Source: an uncultured Prevotella sp. (GTDB taxonomy: Bacteria > Bacteroidota > Bacteroidia > Bacteroidales > Bacteroidaceae). From it: a stretch of DNA of 64,000 nt. The stretch covers positions 1-64,000 of the forward strand of contig CAKZVT010000030.1 in assembly GCA_937922435.1 (NCBI GenBank). Reading direction: 5' to 3'. Positions 58,291-64,000 of this stretch are shown in pieces. The notes beneath the pieces are model-generated. The model worked only from the letters and a program-made list of their open reading frames with translations. It was not told the origin of the DNA and searched no databases. Numbering within the stretch: the first letter of the stretch is position 1; every line of letters starts with the position of its first letter. Made by a program: the position numbers and the translations under genes.

Positions 58291-58836
58291 ATGTCCAACT
58301 TCTACATAGACAGTTTCAAGACGTTTTTCAAAATCGGGCTGTTCACCTTCGGCGGCGGCTACGCCATGATACCGCTCATCGAGCAGGAGGTAGTTGACCG
58401 GCACAAGTGGCTCGGCAAGGAGGAGTTTATCGACATGATAGCCGTAGCCCAGAGCTGTCCGGGCGTGATGGCAATCAACATCAGCGCGTTCATAGGCTAC
58501 CGCCTGCGTCGCCTTAAGGGTGCGCTGTGCATGTCGCTTGGCACCGCCCTGCCGTCGTTTCTCGTCATACTGGCCATCGCCATGTTCTTCCACCAGTTCG
58601 AGGACAACCGCATCGTGGCGGCCATATTTCGCGGAATACGCCCAGCCGTGGTGGCACTCATCGCCGTGCCGACGTTCAACATGGCCAAGAGCGCAAAGAT
58701 AACCCTTACCAACTGCTGGATACCCGTTGCCTGTGCGCTTGCCATCTGGATGCTCGGCGTATCGCCAATCTACGTCATCCTGCTCGCCGGCATCGGCGGA
58801 TTCGTTTACGGAAAGTATGTAAAACCGACTGAATAA
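58291..58836 (+). CDS. Chromate transporter family protein, subunit 1 (short CHR)
   Basis: A 181-residue membrane protein with about six helices. The CHR signature FKIGLFTFGGGYAMIPLIEQ lies near 14-33, followed by AVAQSCPGVMAINISAFIG near 52 and GIRPAVVALIAVP near 117. Short CHR proteins usually function as adjacent pairs that together form the full transporter, exporting chromate or related oxyanions. The partner is at 59345-59920, but the pair is split here by a four-helix-bundle gene and its flanking repeats. Confidence 0.88.
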   Translation: MSNFYIDSFKTFFKIGLFTFGGGYAMIPLIEQEVVDRHKWLGKEEFIDMIAVAQSCPGVMAINISAFIGYRLRRLKGALCMSLGTALPSFLVILAIAMFFHQFEDNRIVAAIFRGIRPAVVALIAVPTFNMAKSAKITLTNCWIPVACALAIWMLGVSPIYVILLAGIGGFVYGKYVKPTE

Positions 58837-58837
58837 A

Positions 58838-58871
58838 ATGAATAATGAAAAATGAATAATGAAAAATCAGA
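58838..58871. repeat. Family F left arm of four-helix-bundle cassette
   Basis: AATGAATAATGAAAAATGAA, then TAATGAAAAATCA. It is complementary to the right arm at 59262-59338 and overlaps the first possible start codon of the cassette gene. Confidence 0.78.
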
Positions 58872-58875
58872 GGTG

Positions 58876-59247
58876 ATGGATGATTTTAATAAGAAAGAAT
58901 CGTTGATAAATGGTAAGACTTTAAAGTTCGCTTTGCGTATAATTGAAATGGTTAAGTATGTCAGGGGAAAAGATAATGAAAATGTCTTGACAAAGCAGGT
59001 GCTGCGTTCCGGCACATCCATTGGAGCTTCGGTACGTGAGTCAGAATATGCTCAAAGTCAGTCAGATTTCATACATAAACTAAGCATCTCGTTGAAAGAA
59101 GCCAATGAAACAGGGTATTGGTTATGCTTGTTGAATAAGGCCGGTTATATAGATGGCAGCTCTTATGAAAGCATTAAGAAAGATTGTGACGAAATAATGG
59201 CAATATTAATTGCTTCGATAAAGACAGCAAAGTTGCATAACCAATAA
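58876..59247 (+). CDS. Four-helix-bundle (S23/IVP, Avd-like) protein
   Basis: A 123-residue protein if started at ATG 58876, or 131 if started at 58852 inside the repeat arm. The family core is clear: LKFALRIIEMVKYVRGKD, VLRSGTSIGASVRESEYAQS, FIHKLSISLKEANETGYWLC and IKKDCDEIMAILIASIKTAK. Relatives are encoded in intervening sequences of 23S rRNA, and structurally similar Avd proteins assist reverse transcriptases of diversity-generating retroelements; many copies are solitary with no known role. The gene has lower GC than its neighbours, is flanked by low-complexity inverted repeats, and separates two chromate-transporter genes. It therefore looks like a recently inserted cassette. Confidence 0.85.
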   Translation: MDDFNKKESLINGKTLKFALRIIEMVKYVRGKDNENVLTKQVLRSGTSIGASVRESEYAQSQSDFIHKLSISLKEANETGYWLCLLNKAGYIDGSSYESIKKDCDEIMAILIASIKTAKLHNQ

Positions 59248-59261
59248 ATAACTGAAAGAAA

Positions 59262-59338
59262 GTCTTTAATTCTTTATCATTCATTATTCATTTTTCATTA
59301 AAAAGATTATTCATTTTTCATTATTCATTCTTCATTAA
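59262..59338. repeat. Family F right arm of four-helix-bundle cassette
   Basis: Words ATTCATTATTCATTTTTCAT occur twice, separated by TAAAAAGATT. It is the complement of the left arm and somewhat expanded. It ends six bases before the second chromate-transporter gene. Confidence 0.78.
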
Positions 59339-59344
59339 ATAATT

Positions 59345-59920
59345 ATGATTTTCTTAGAGCTTTTTATCACGTTTTTCCAAATCGGGCTGTTCGGTTTCGG
59401 CGGCGGTTACGGCATGTTGTCGCTCATCCAGGGCGAGGTGGTGCACAACCACGCATGGCTCACCACGTCGGAGTTCACCGACATTGTGGCAATCAGCCAG
59501 ATGACTCCCGGCCCAATCGGCATCAACTCGGCTACATATTGCGGCTATACGGCGGTGCACAATGCCGGGTTCGGCTACTGGATGTCCATTCTCGGCAGCG
59601 TTACGGCAACGTTCGCGCTCGTACTTCCGTCGCTAATCCTTATGATTTTGATTGCCAAACTGCTGATGAAGTACATGCAGACGCAGGCCGTGCAGAGTGT
59701 GTTCTCCGGTCTGCGGCCAGCCGTTGTCGGCCTGTTGGCCGCCGCCACGCTGCTGCTCATGTCGCAGGAGAACTTCAGCGCGCCCGACATCAACCCCTGG
59801 CAGTTCTGGATTAGTTGCTTCCTCTTCGTCGCGTCGTTCGTCGGCACGAAGTATATGAAGATTAATCCCATCCGCATGATATGCTACGCAGGCGGCGCGG
59901 GATTGCTATTGTTGTATTAA
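59345..59920 (+). CDS. Chromate transporter family protein, subunit 2 (short CHR)
   Basis: A 191-residue membrane protein with CHR motifs FFQIGLFGFGGGYGMLSLIQ near 9-28, AISQMTPGPIGINSATYCGY near 50-69 and GLRPAVVGLLAAATLLLM near 119. It is the partner of the short CHR protein at 58291-58836. The 508-bp gap between the two halves is filled by the four-helix-bundle cassette, so translation of this subunit now depends on its own signals or on readthrough. Confidence 0.88.
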   Translation: MIFLELFITFFQIGLFGFGGGYGMLSLIQGEVVHNHAWLTTSEFTDIVAISQMTPGPIGINSATYCGYTAVHNAGFGYWMSILGSVTATFALVLPSLILMILIAKLLMKYMQTQAVQSVFSGLRPAVVGLLAAATLLLMSQENFSAPDINPWQFWISCFLFVASFVGTKYMKINPIRMICYAGGAGLLLLY

Positions 59921-59964
59921 AAAACCAACCACAGGCAACCCGACACCCTACACCAAACCACCCG

Positions 59965-60000
59965 ACACCCACCCCAACCCTCCCGAAGGGAGGGAGCTTG
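59965..60000. repeat. Family B hairpin repeat, copy 9
   Basis: GACACCCACCCCAACCCTCC, then CGAAGGGAGGGAGCTT. It is paired with copy 10 in inverse orientation. Confidence 0.75.
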
Positions 60001-60033
60001 ATTACCTTTCTATATATAAATAATGTGGAAAAG

Positions 60034-60077
60034 CATATTAAGCTCCCTCCCTTTGGGAGGGTTGGGGTGGGTGTCGG
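60034..60077. repeat. Family B hairpin repeat, copy 10
   Basis: ATATTAAGCTCCCTCCCTTT, then GGGAGGGTTGGGGTGGGTGTCGGG. With copy 9 it makes a larger inverted repeat around a loop of about 33 bp, between convergent genes. Confidence 0.75.
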
Positions 60078-60139
60078 GTGGCTTGGGGTGGGTGTTGGGT
60101 TGCCTGCTGTCGGGTGTGCAGTGGCTTGTGTTCAGCTTT

Positions 60140-60736
60140 CTACTGCCACGTTATAGGCACGTTCTTCAGCTGGATGAACGTCGAGAGGTCATTGTCATAT
60201 GAACGGCAGTCGTTGATGTCGACCATGTAGTCAACGTAAACAAGCACGAACGACTTTACCGTTGCGGGCACCTTGGCGATTTTTGCAAGCTCGAACTTCA
60301 CGGGAACGCCTGCCGGCATGTTCTTCTTGTCAGAGAAAGTGCTGCGTTCGTATTCGTTGCCGTCGGCGTCGTAAGCCTTAATGTTATATTTGCCCATTGT
60401 CACACCAGTGTAGTTCAAATCCTTCGACGTTGCCTTCAACGTGATTGTCACCGTGTTGCTGGCGGCGTTGCCGATGGCCTCGACGAACTCAACGTCGAAA
60501 TGCTTTGACGCTGGATTGCCCACGCTTACGCCCGACGCGCCCGTAATGAAGGTTGTCGCCGGGGAGCTGGTGCTGGTCGTGCCGGTGTTTTCGGTTGCCT
60601 GTTCGCCGGTAAGGGCTTCCTTTACAACTCCTTTGGCGGCCTCTTTAAGCTTCTTGAAGAACTGGGCGTCGGCCTGCTGCGGTATTGCGAAGAGGGCTAT
60701 CGCCACTACGCAAAGTGTTCTAATCATCTTTTTCAT
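60140..60736 (-). CDS. Exported hypothetical protein
   Basis: A 198-residue protein with a signal peptide (cleaved near 24, ADA-QF). A short linker rich in Thr and Ser (about 50-65) precedes a beta-rich domain with FDVEFVEAIGNAASNTVTIT, YNIKAYDADGNEYERSTFSD and VKSFVLVYVDYMVD. The layout resembles small periplasmic immunoglobulin-like or DUF4352-type domains, but no family was recognised. The start at 60736 is taken because the frame upstream lacks a signal peptide at its own end. Confidence 0.6.
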   Translation of the reverse strand: MKKMIRTLCVVAIALFAIPQQADAQFFKKLKEAAKGVVKEALTGEQATENTGTTSTSSPATTFITGASGVSVGNPASKHFDVEFVEAIGNAASNTVTITLKATSKDLNYTGVTMGKYNIKAYDADGNEYERSTFSDKKNMPAGVPVKFELAKIAKVPATVKSFVLVYVDYMVDINDCRSYDNDLSTFIQLKNVPITWQ

Positions 60737-60775
60737 AATCTCAAAATGGTTTTGGTTATACAATAATGTGCGTTG

Positions 60776-61582
60776 TCACTTGTTGTTTTCCCTGCGCTCG
60801 TCTATCTTCTTGTCGGCATTGTCACGCGATATGGAATCCACATGCAGGTGTCCGTCTTTGTCACGGAACATCATCTTCGGCTGTTCCACCTGCTGCCCCT
60901 TCGACATCAGGCTGTAAGCGTATATCCCGGCTATTACTATCACCGAGGCCGTCAGTATTTGCAGGAACAGCTCAATGAGGGCTACTATGAACAGGAACAC
61001 CGCCAGGCAGACGGCTACCACGCAGATGACGGATAACGCCGTGAACGCCGCTCCCTGACGCCAGCCCGCTGTGCGCACGTTGCGCATGAGAGCCCAGCCT
61101 ATGCCGCCGAGCACGAGCGCGAAGAATACGATGCTCACCACAACGTTCAGCGTCTCGTTGGAAACGCCGGCTACGCCCAGTATGATTGACAGGACGAGCG
61201 CCACGGGGAAGGTGAGGATGAGGCAGATGAACGTGGACTTGATGGCCAGTTCCTTGCCTATGTGCTCTTCCACCGCGCCCTTGAAAAAGAACACTTGCAG
61301 TATCTGCATCGCGATGAACAGGGCGAAGGGTATGAGCCTTACGAGCTTGGCCCAGAAGCCGTACTCGTCTGATGTGCACCACCACATGCTGTTGCCGCCC
61401 AGCACTGCGTAGATGGCTATCTCAAGAACGGTGGCCGCGAGCATACATCCGGCAGACGCGAATAGCAGCGTGCGCGACTTTGTTTCGCTCTTCATATATA
61501 GAAATGTTGTGGCGAAGGCCGCGGCTACGATGATGAACACGAGCCAGAAGGGCAGGGTGGTTGACATTAGAAACTCTTTCAT
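60776..61582 (-). CDS. Hypothetical multi-pass membrane protein
   Basis: A 268-residue membrane protein with seven or more predicted helices, for example LPFWLVFIIVAAAFATTFLY, IPFALFIAMQILQVFFFKG, FICLILTFPVALVLSIILGV and a long segment near 185-230. The C-terminal 35 residues are a charged cytoplasmic tail with FRDKDGHLHVDSISRDN. No family was recognised. It lies 39 bp upstream of the exported hypothetical gene and is probably co-transcribed with it. Confidence 0.6.
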   Translation of the reverse strand: MKEFLMSTTLPFWLVFIIVAAAFATTFLYMKSETKSRTLLFASAGCMLAATVLEIAIYAVLGGNSMWWCTSDEYGFWAKLVRLIPFALFIAMQILQVFFFKGAVEEHIGKELAIKSTFICLILTFPVALVLSIILGVAGVSNETLNVVVSIVFFALVLGGIGWALMRNVRTAGWRQGAAFTALSVICVVAVCLAVFLFIVALIELFLQILTASVIVIAGIYAYSLMSKGQQVEQPKMMFRDKDGHLHVDSISRDNADKKIDERRENNK

Positions 61583-61744
61583 TGTATTGTCTTTTGAAGT
61601 TGTTTTACATGGCAATCCGCAGCAGTTGCGGTGCTGTTATGTGGCAAAAGTAATGAAAACCTTGGTTTGCGCAATAACGGTTTTCCGTGAAATATCGTCT
61701 GCTCTGCGGCTATCAGTGTAATTGTCTGTGGTTCAATGCGTTGT

Positions 61745-61825
61745 AAAAGACCGTCTTTTGCATTGTAAAACACGGCCTTTTACGTTGTAATTCATGGCCT
61801 TTTGGAATGCGAAACACGGCATATT
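61745..61825. repeat. Family A 22-bp-period array, copy 17 (4 units)
   Basis: Cores start at 61745, 61767, 61789 and 61811: GACCGTC, CACGGCC, TTCATGGCC-type and CACGGCATATT. It lies just past the ispF terminator hairpin. Confidence 0.84.
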
Positions 61826-61830
61826 GTAAA

Positions 61831-61871
61831 ATGCAAAGTGGCGAGCCGCATCACGGCTCGCCACTTTGCAT
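61831..61871. terminator. Terminator hairpin of the porV-ispF transcript
   Basis: A perfect 18-bp stem (61831-61848 and 61854-61871) with loop CATCA; the core is GCAAAGTGGCGAGCCG. It lies 26 bp after the ispF stop on the minus strand. Confidence 0.8.
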
Positions 61872-61896
61872 GGTCTGTTAGCTTTCAGTTTACGTG

Positions 61897-62373
61897 CTAT
61901 TTCGTGATTAACGCCACGGCGTATGCGCTCATTCCCTCCTCACGCCCGGTAAATCCGAGCCGCTCGGTGGTGGTGGCCTTGATTGATATCCGGTCTTCGT
62001 CAACGCCCATTACTTCGGCCAGGCATGCCTTCATGGCCGGCACGTGCGGATTGATTTTAGGCCGCTCGGCGCATACTGTCGCGTCGATGTTGCCCACGCT
62101 GTAGCCTTTCGCGGCGATGAGCTGCACCGTCTTGTGCAGTAGCAGCTTGCTGTCAACATTCAGTGTGTCCGCCGACGTGTCGGGGAAGTGGTAGCCTATG
62201 TCGCGCATGTTGGCCGCGCCGAGCAGCGCGTCGCATATTGCATGGATTAACACATCTGCGTCGCTGTGTCCCAGCAGGCCCGTAGTGTGCTCTATCCTGA
62301 TGCCCCCGAGCCACAGCTCGCGCCCCTCTACGAGGCGGTGGACGTCATAACCTAAACCTACTCTAATATCCAT
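61897..62373 (-). CDS. ispF: 2-C-methyl-D-erythritol 2,4-cyclodiphosphate synthase
   Basis: A 158-residue trimeric enzyme of the non-mevalonate isoprenoid pathway. It cyclises CDP-ME 2-phosphate to MEcPP and releases CMP. The metal site is visible in GYDVHRLVEG (Asp10, His12) and LGHSDADVLIHAICDALLGA (His near 42). The C-terminal part contains SIKATTTERLGFTGREEGMS, the family signature. The length is standard. It follows porV by 11 bp on the same strand. Confidence 0.96.
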   Translation of the reverse strand: MDIRVGLGYDVHRLVEGRELWLGGIRIEHTTGLLGHSDADVLIHAICDALLGAANMRDIGYHFPDTSADTLNVDSKLLLHKTVQLIAAKGYSVGNIDATVCAERPKINPHVPAMKACLAEVMGVDEDRISIKATTTERLGFTGREEGMSAYAVALITK

Positions 62374-62384
62374 AAAATAAAGAA

Positions 62385-63548
62385 TTATCTTCTAAACAGC
62401 TCCTTTATTCCGTCCATGTCGAAGGCGAGGGTGAAGCGCAGGGTCTGGTCAAGAGGGTTGCTCTTGGCCGTTGCCCATACATATCCGCAGTCGAGCGAGA
62501 ACGCGCTCATGCGGAAACCGGCACCGAAGGTGAAGTACTTGCGGTTGCCCTTGTTCTCCGACTCGTGGTGGTAGCCGGCGCGCAGGCTGAACTTGTCGTT
62601 GTAGACGTACTCTGCGCCGACGCTCCAGCGTATTTCCTGAAGCTCCTCCTTGAAGCCTCCGGGTGCGTCGCCGAAGCTCTTGAAGATGCCGCTGATGCTC
62701 GATATGTCGTAATAGTCTTTCTGCACGCGCTGGTCGTAGTCCTCGTTGGATTCGCCGTCCTTGATGAGCGGGTATGTAGGCACGAGCATCTTGTTGGCGT
62801 CGGCGGCTATGGTGAAGCGGTTGTATTCGTCGATTGGCACCATGAGCGACGCTCCGAGGCGCATGTTTGTCGGTATGAACTCGCTGTTCTCGCTGCCGTC
62901 AAAGTTGATTTTGCTACCTATGTTGCTGATGTTCAGTCCCAGTCCGAGCTGGCATTCGCGCTGTCCGAGCATGATGTAGTCCTGGTAGTAGCATGCTATG
63001 TCGGCCGCGAAGGCGCTTGCCGCACGTGTTTCTTCGGTGTAGTCGTAAGTGATGTCGGAGTAAATCCAGCGCACACCGGCCGCGATTGAGAACTTTTCGC
63101 TGAGCATCAGCGAGTAAGCCACGTCGATGGACATCTCGTATGGATTAATCGTCATGCCGCCGGCTTCCTCGGTAAGTGACACCTCTCCCAGTGAAAAATA
63201 GCGCAGCGAGGCCGACACCGCGCTGTGGTCGCCTATGCGGTAGTAGCCTGCAAGGTAGGCCAGGTCCATGTCGTTGACGAGCTGGCGCAGCCACGGCGTG
63301 TAGTTGAGGGCCACTCCGGCGCGGCTGATACAGAACGGATACTTGGCCGGGTTCCAGTATTGCGAGTTCACGTCGGGGTCGGTCGCCGCGCCCACGTCGC
63401 CCATTCCGGCGGCACGCGCGTCAGGAGCGATTGTCTGCGATGTGACAGAGTTACGCTCCGGATTGAATATGTCGGTCTTCTCTTGTGCGCCTACGCCGAG
63501 CGAAACGGTGGCCGTCAGCACTGCGAGCAGTATTCTAAGGTGCTTCAT
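62385..63548 (-). CDS. porV: Type IX secretion outer-membrane protein PorV
   Basis: A 387-residue outer-membrane barrel with a signal peptide (cleaved near residue 21, GVGA-QE). The N-terminal region APDARAAGMGDVGAATDPD followed by SQYWNPAKYPF is the PorV/PorQ signature, and the barrel runs to the C-terminus (LRFTLAFDMDGIKELFRR). PorV carries type IX cargo from the translocon to the PorU sortase. It sits directly downstream of the gene whose 3' end is at 63626-64000, interpreted as porU; the porU-porV order is conserved in Bacteroidota. Confidence 0.93.
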   Translation of the reverse strand: MKHLRILLAVLTATVSLGVGAQEKTDIFNPERNSVTSQTIAPDARAAGMGDVGAATDPDVNSQYWNPAKYPFCISRAGVALNYTPWLRQLVNDMDLAYLAGYYRIGDHSAVSASLRYFSLGEVSLTEEAGGMTINPYEMSIDVAYSLMLSEKFSIAAGVRWIYSDITYDYTEETRAASAFAADIACYYQDYIMLGQRECQLGLGLNISNIGSKINFDGSENSEFIPTNMRLGASLMVPIDEYNRFTIAADANKMLVPTYPLIKDGESNEDYDQRVQKDYYDISSISGIFKSFGDAPGGFKEELQEIRWSVGAEYVYNDKFSLRAGYHHESENKGNRKYFTFGAGFRMSAFSLDCGYVWATAKSNPLDQTLRFTLAFDMDGIKELFRR

Positions 63549-63625
63549 TGTCTTGTCTTTTGTTGTTGCAACGGTTGTATGATTGTTAATTCTTAATTGT
63601 TAAATCCTCACATTGCAATGTGGGA

Positions 63626-64000
63626 TTATCTTGTCATTATTATGAGTTTCTTTGCCTTCGACACCATTCCGCTGCCGTCGCCGCCAAGTTTCACGCGGTA
63701 GATGTACACCCCGGTGGAGAGCCGTCCGCCGCCGTCGCCGGTCAAGTCCCAGTCAACAGTGTACGTGCCCGATGCCGCCACGCCGCCCTCGGTGTGCTTC
63801 CATACGGGTCGTCCGCTGATGTCGAACACCTCGATTTCAATGTCGAGGTTGCTCCCCGAGCGGTCGTGCGCAATGATGAAGGTAGTGCCAGTAGTCGCCG
63901 GGTTCGACGTACAGTCGATGCTGTAAATGCTGGGGGTTAGCCCTTCCACGACGTTGAACGTCAGCTCCGTCGTCGTGGAGTTGTTCATTATGTCCCATGC
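63626..64000 (-). CDS. porU: Type IX secretion sortase PorU, C-terminal fragment
   Basis: A partial gene that runs off the window end; the visible 124 codons are the C-terminus. The segments DIMNNSTTTELTFNVVEGLT, IDIEVFDISGRPVWKHT-like strands (LDIEIEVFDISGRPVWKHTE) and STGVYIYRVKLGGDG form the C-terminal Ig-like domain with the type IX sorting-domain pattern, as in PorU. The catalytic caspase-like domain lies outside the window. The assignment rests on this C-terminus and on adjacency to porV. An ATG at 63988 lies within the open frame and is not the start. Confidence 0.8.
   Translation of the reverse strand, partial: AWDIMNNSTTTELTFNVVEGLTPSIYSIDCTSNPATTGTTFIIAHDRSGSNLDIEIEVFDISGRPVWKHTEGGVAASGTYTVDWDLTGDGGGRLSTGVYIYRVKLGGDGSGMVSKAKKLIIMTR

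Larger units (their letters stand above)
61583..61896. other. 314-bp intergenic region
   Basis: Holds family A copy 17 and the ispF terminator. About 61600-61735 is unique sequence in which a minus-strand promoter for the membrane-protein gene would be expected; none is convincing. Confidence 0.6.

Noticed and set aside
1..64000. tRNA, rRNA or known riboswitch genes
   Set aside because: No conserved tRNA arms, CCA ends or rRNA motifs were recognised by eye on either strand. A covariance-model search could still find small RNAs.

Overview
The window looks like chromosomal DNA from a Bacteroidota gut or oral bacterium, most likely of the Prevotellaceae or a close relative, with moderately high GC. 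The evidence is a SusC/SusD pair, type IX secretion genes (porV and the 3' end of porU), an N-succinylornithine-type carbamoyltransferase, GH97 and GH2 enzymes, DUF4878, DUF3836 and GIN-domain proteins, and Bacteroidota promoters (TTTG, 19-21 nt, TAnnTTTG). No rRNA, tRNA, phage, integrase island, CRISPR array or transposase gene was seen.

Layout. 58-4000: a DUF4878 lipoprotein, a YiiX-like hydrolase, an O-methyltransferase, and divergent aroQ and xerD. 4443-15030, all on the minus strand: a GH2 beta-galactosidase, N-succinylornithine carbamoyltransferase, proA, proB, an acyl-CoA ligase with an XRE-cupin regulator, and proC. 15646-18221: an ECF sigma/anti-sigma operon ending in a beta-barrel gene, preceded by a promoter-terminator leader. 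18827-26470: a small catabolic cluster with a heparinase II/III-like lyase, GH97 and a one-piece propeller/AraC membrane regulator. 26627-37461: a MacB-type tripartite exporter (ATPase, two permeases, HlyD, TolC) and a second ABC system with a GntR regulator. 39145-50897: a polysaccharide utilization locus made of an ECF sigma factor, SusC, SusD, an Ig-like surface lipoprotein, an alginate-lyase-family protein, a duplicated CBM96/DNRLRE-like protein and an alpha/beta hydrolase. It probably targets a uronate-rich glycan. 51082-53472: a second GH2 enzyme. 54134-64000: purL, a split chromate-transporter pair interrupted by a four-helix-bundle gene, two hypothetical proteins, ispF, porV and porU.

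The most unusual content is repetitive. Family A is a dispersed intergenic element with 17 copies here. Each copy is four or five 15-bp cores spaced exactly 22 bp apart, usually paired into hairpins. Family F is a set of low-complexity purine/pyrimidine inverted repeats found between genes. Two copies of exactly 84 bp lie in frame inside purL, and a related pair flanks the four-helix-bundle gene that separates the two chromate-transporter subunits. Families B, C, D, E and G are further dispersed or palindromic elements. Together these make most gaps between transcription units mosaics of repeats. All identifications come from reading the sequence; no database search was run.
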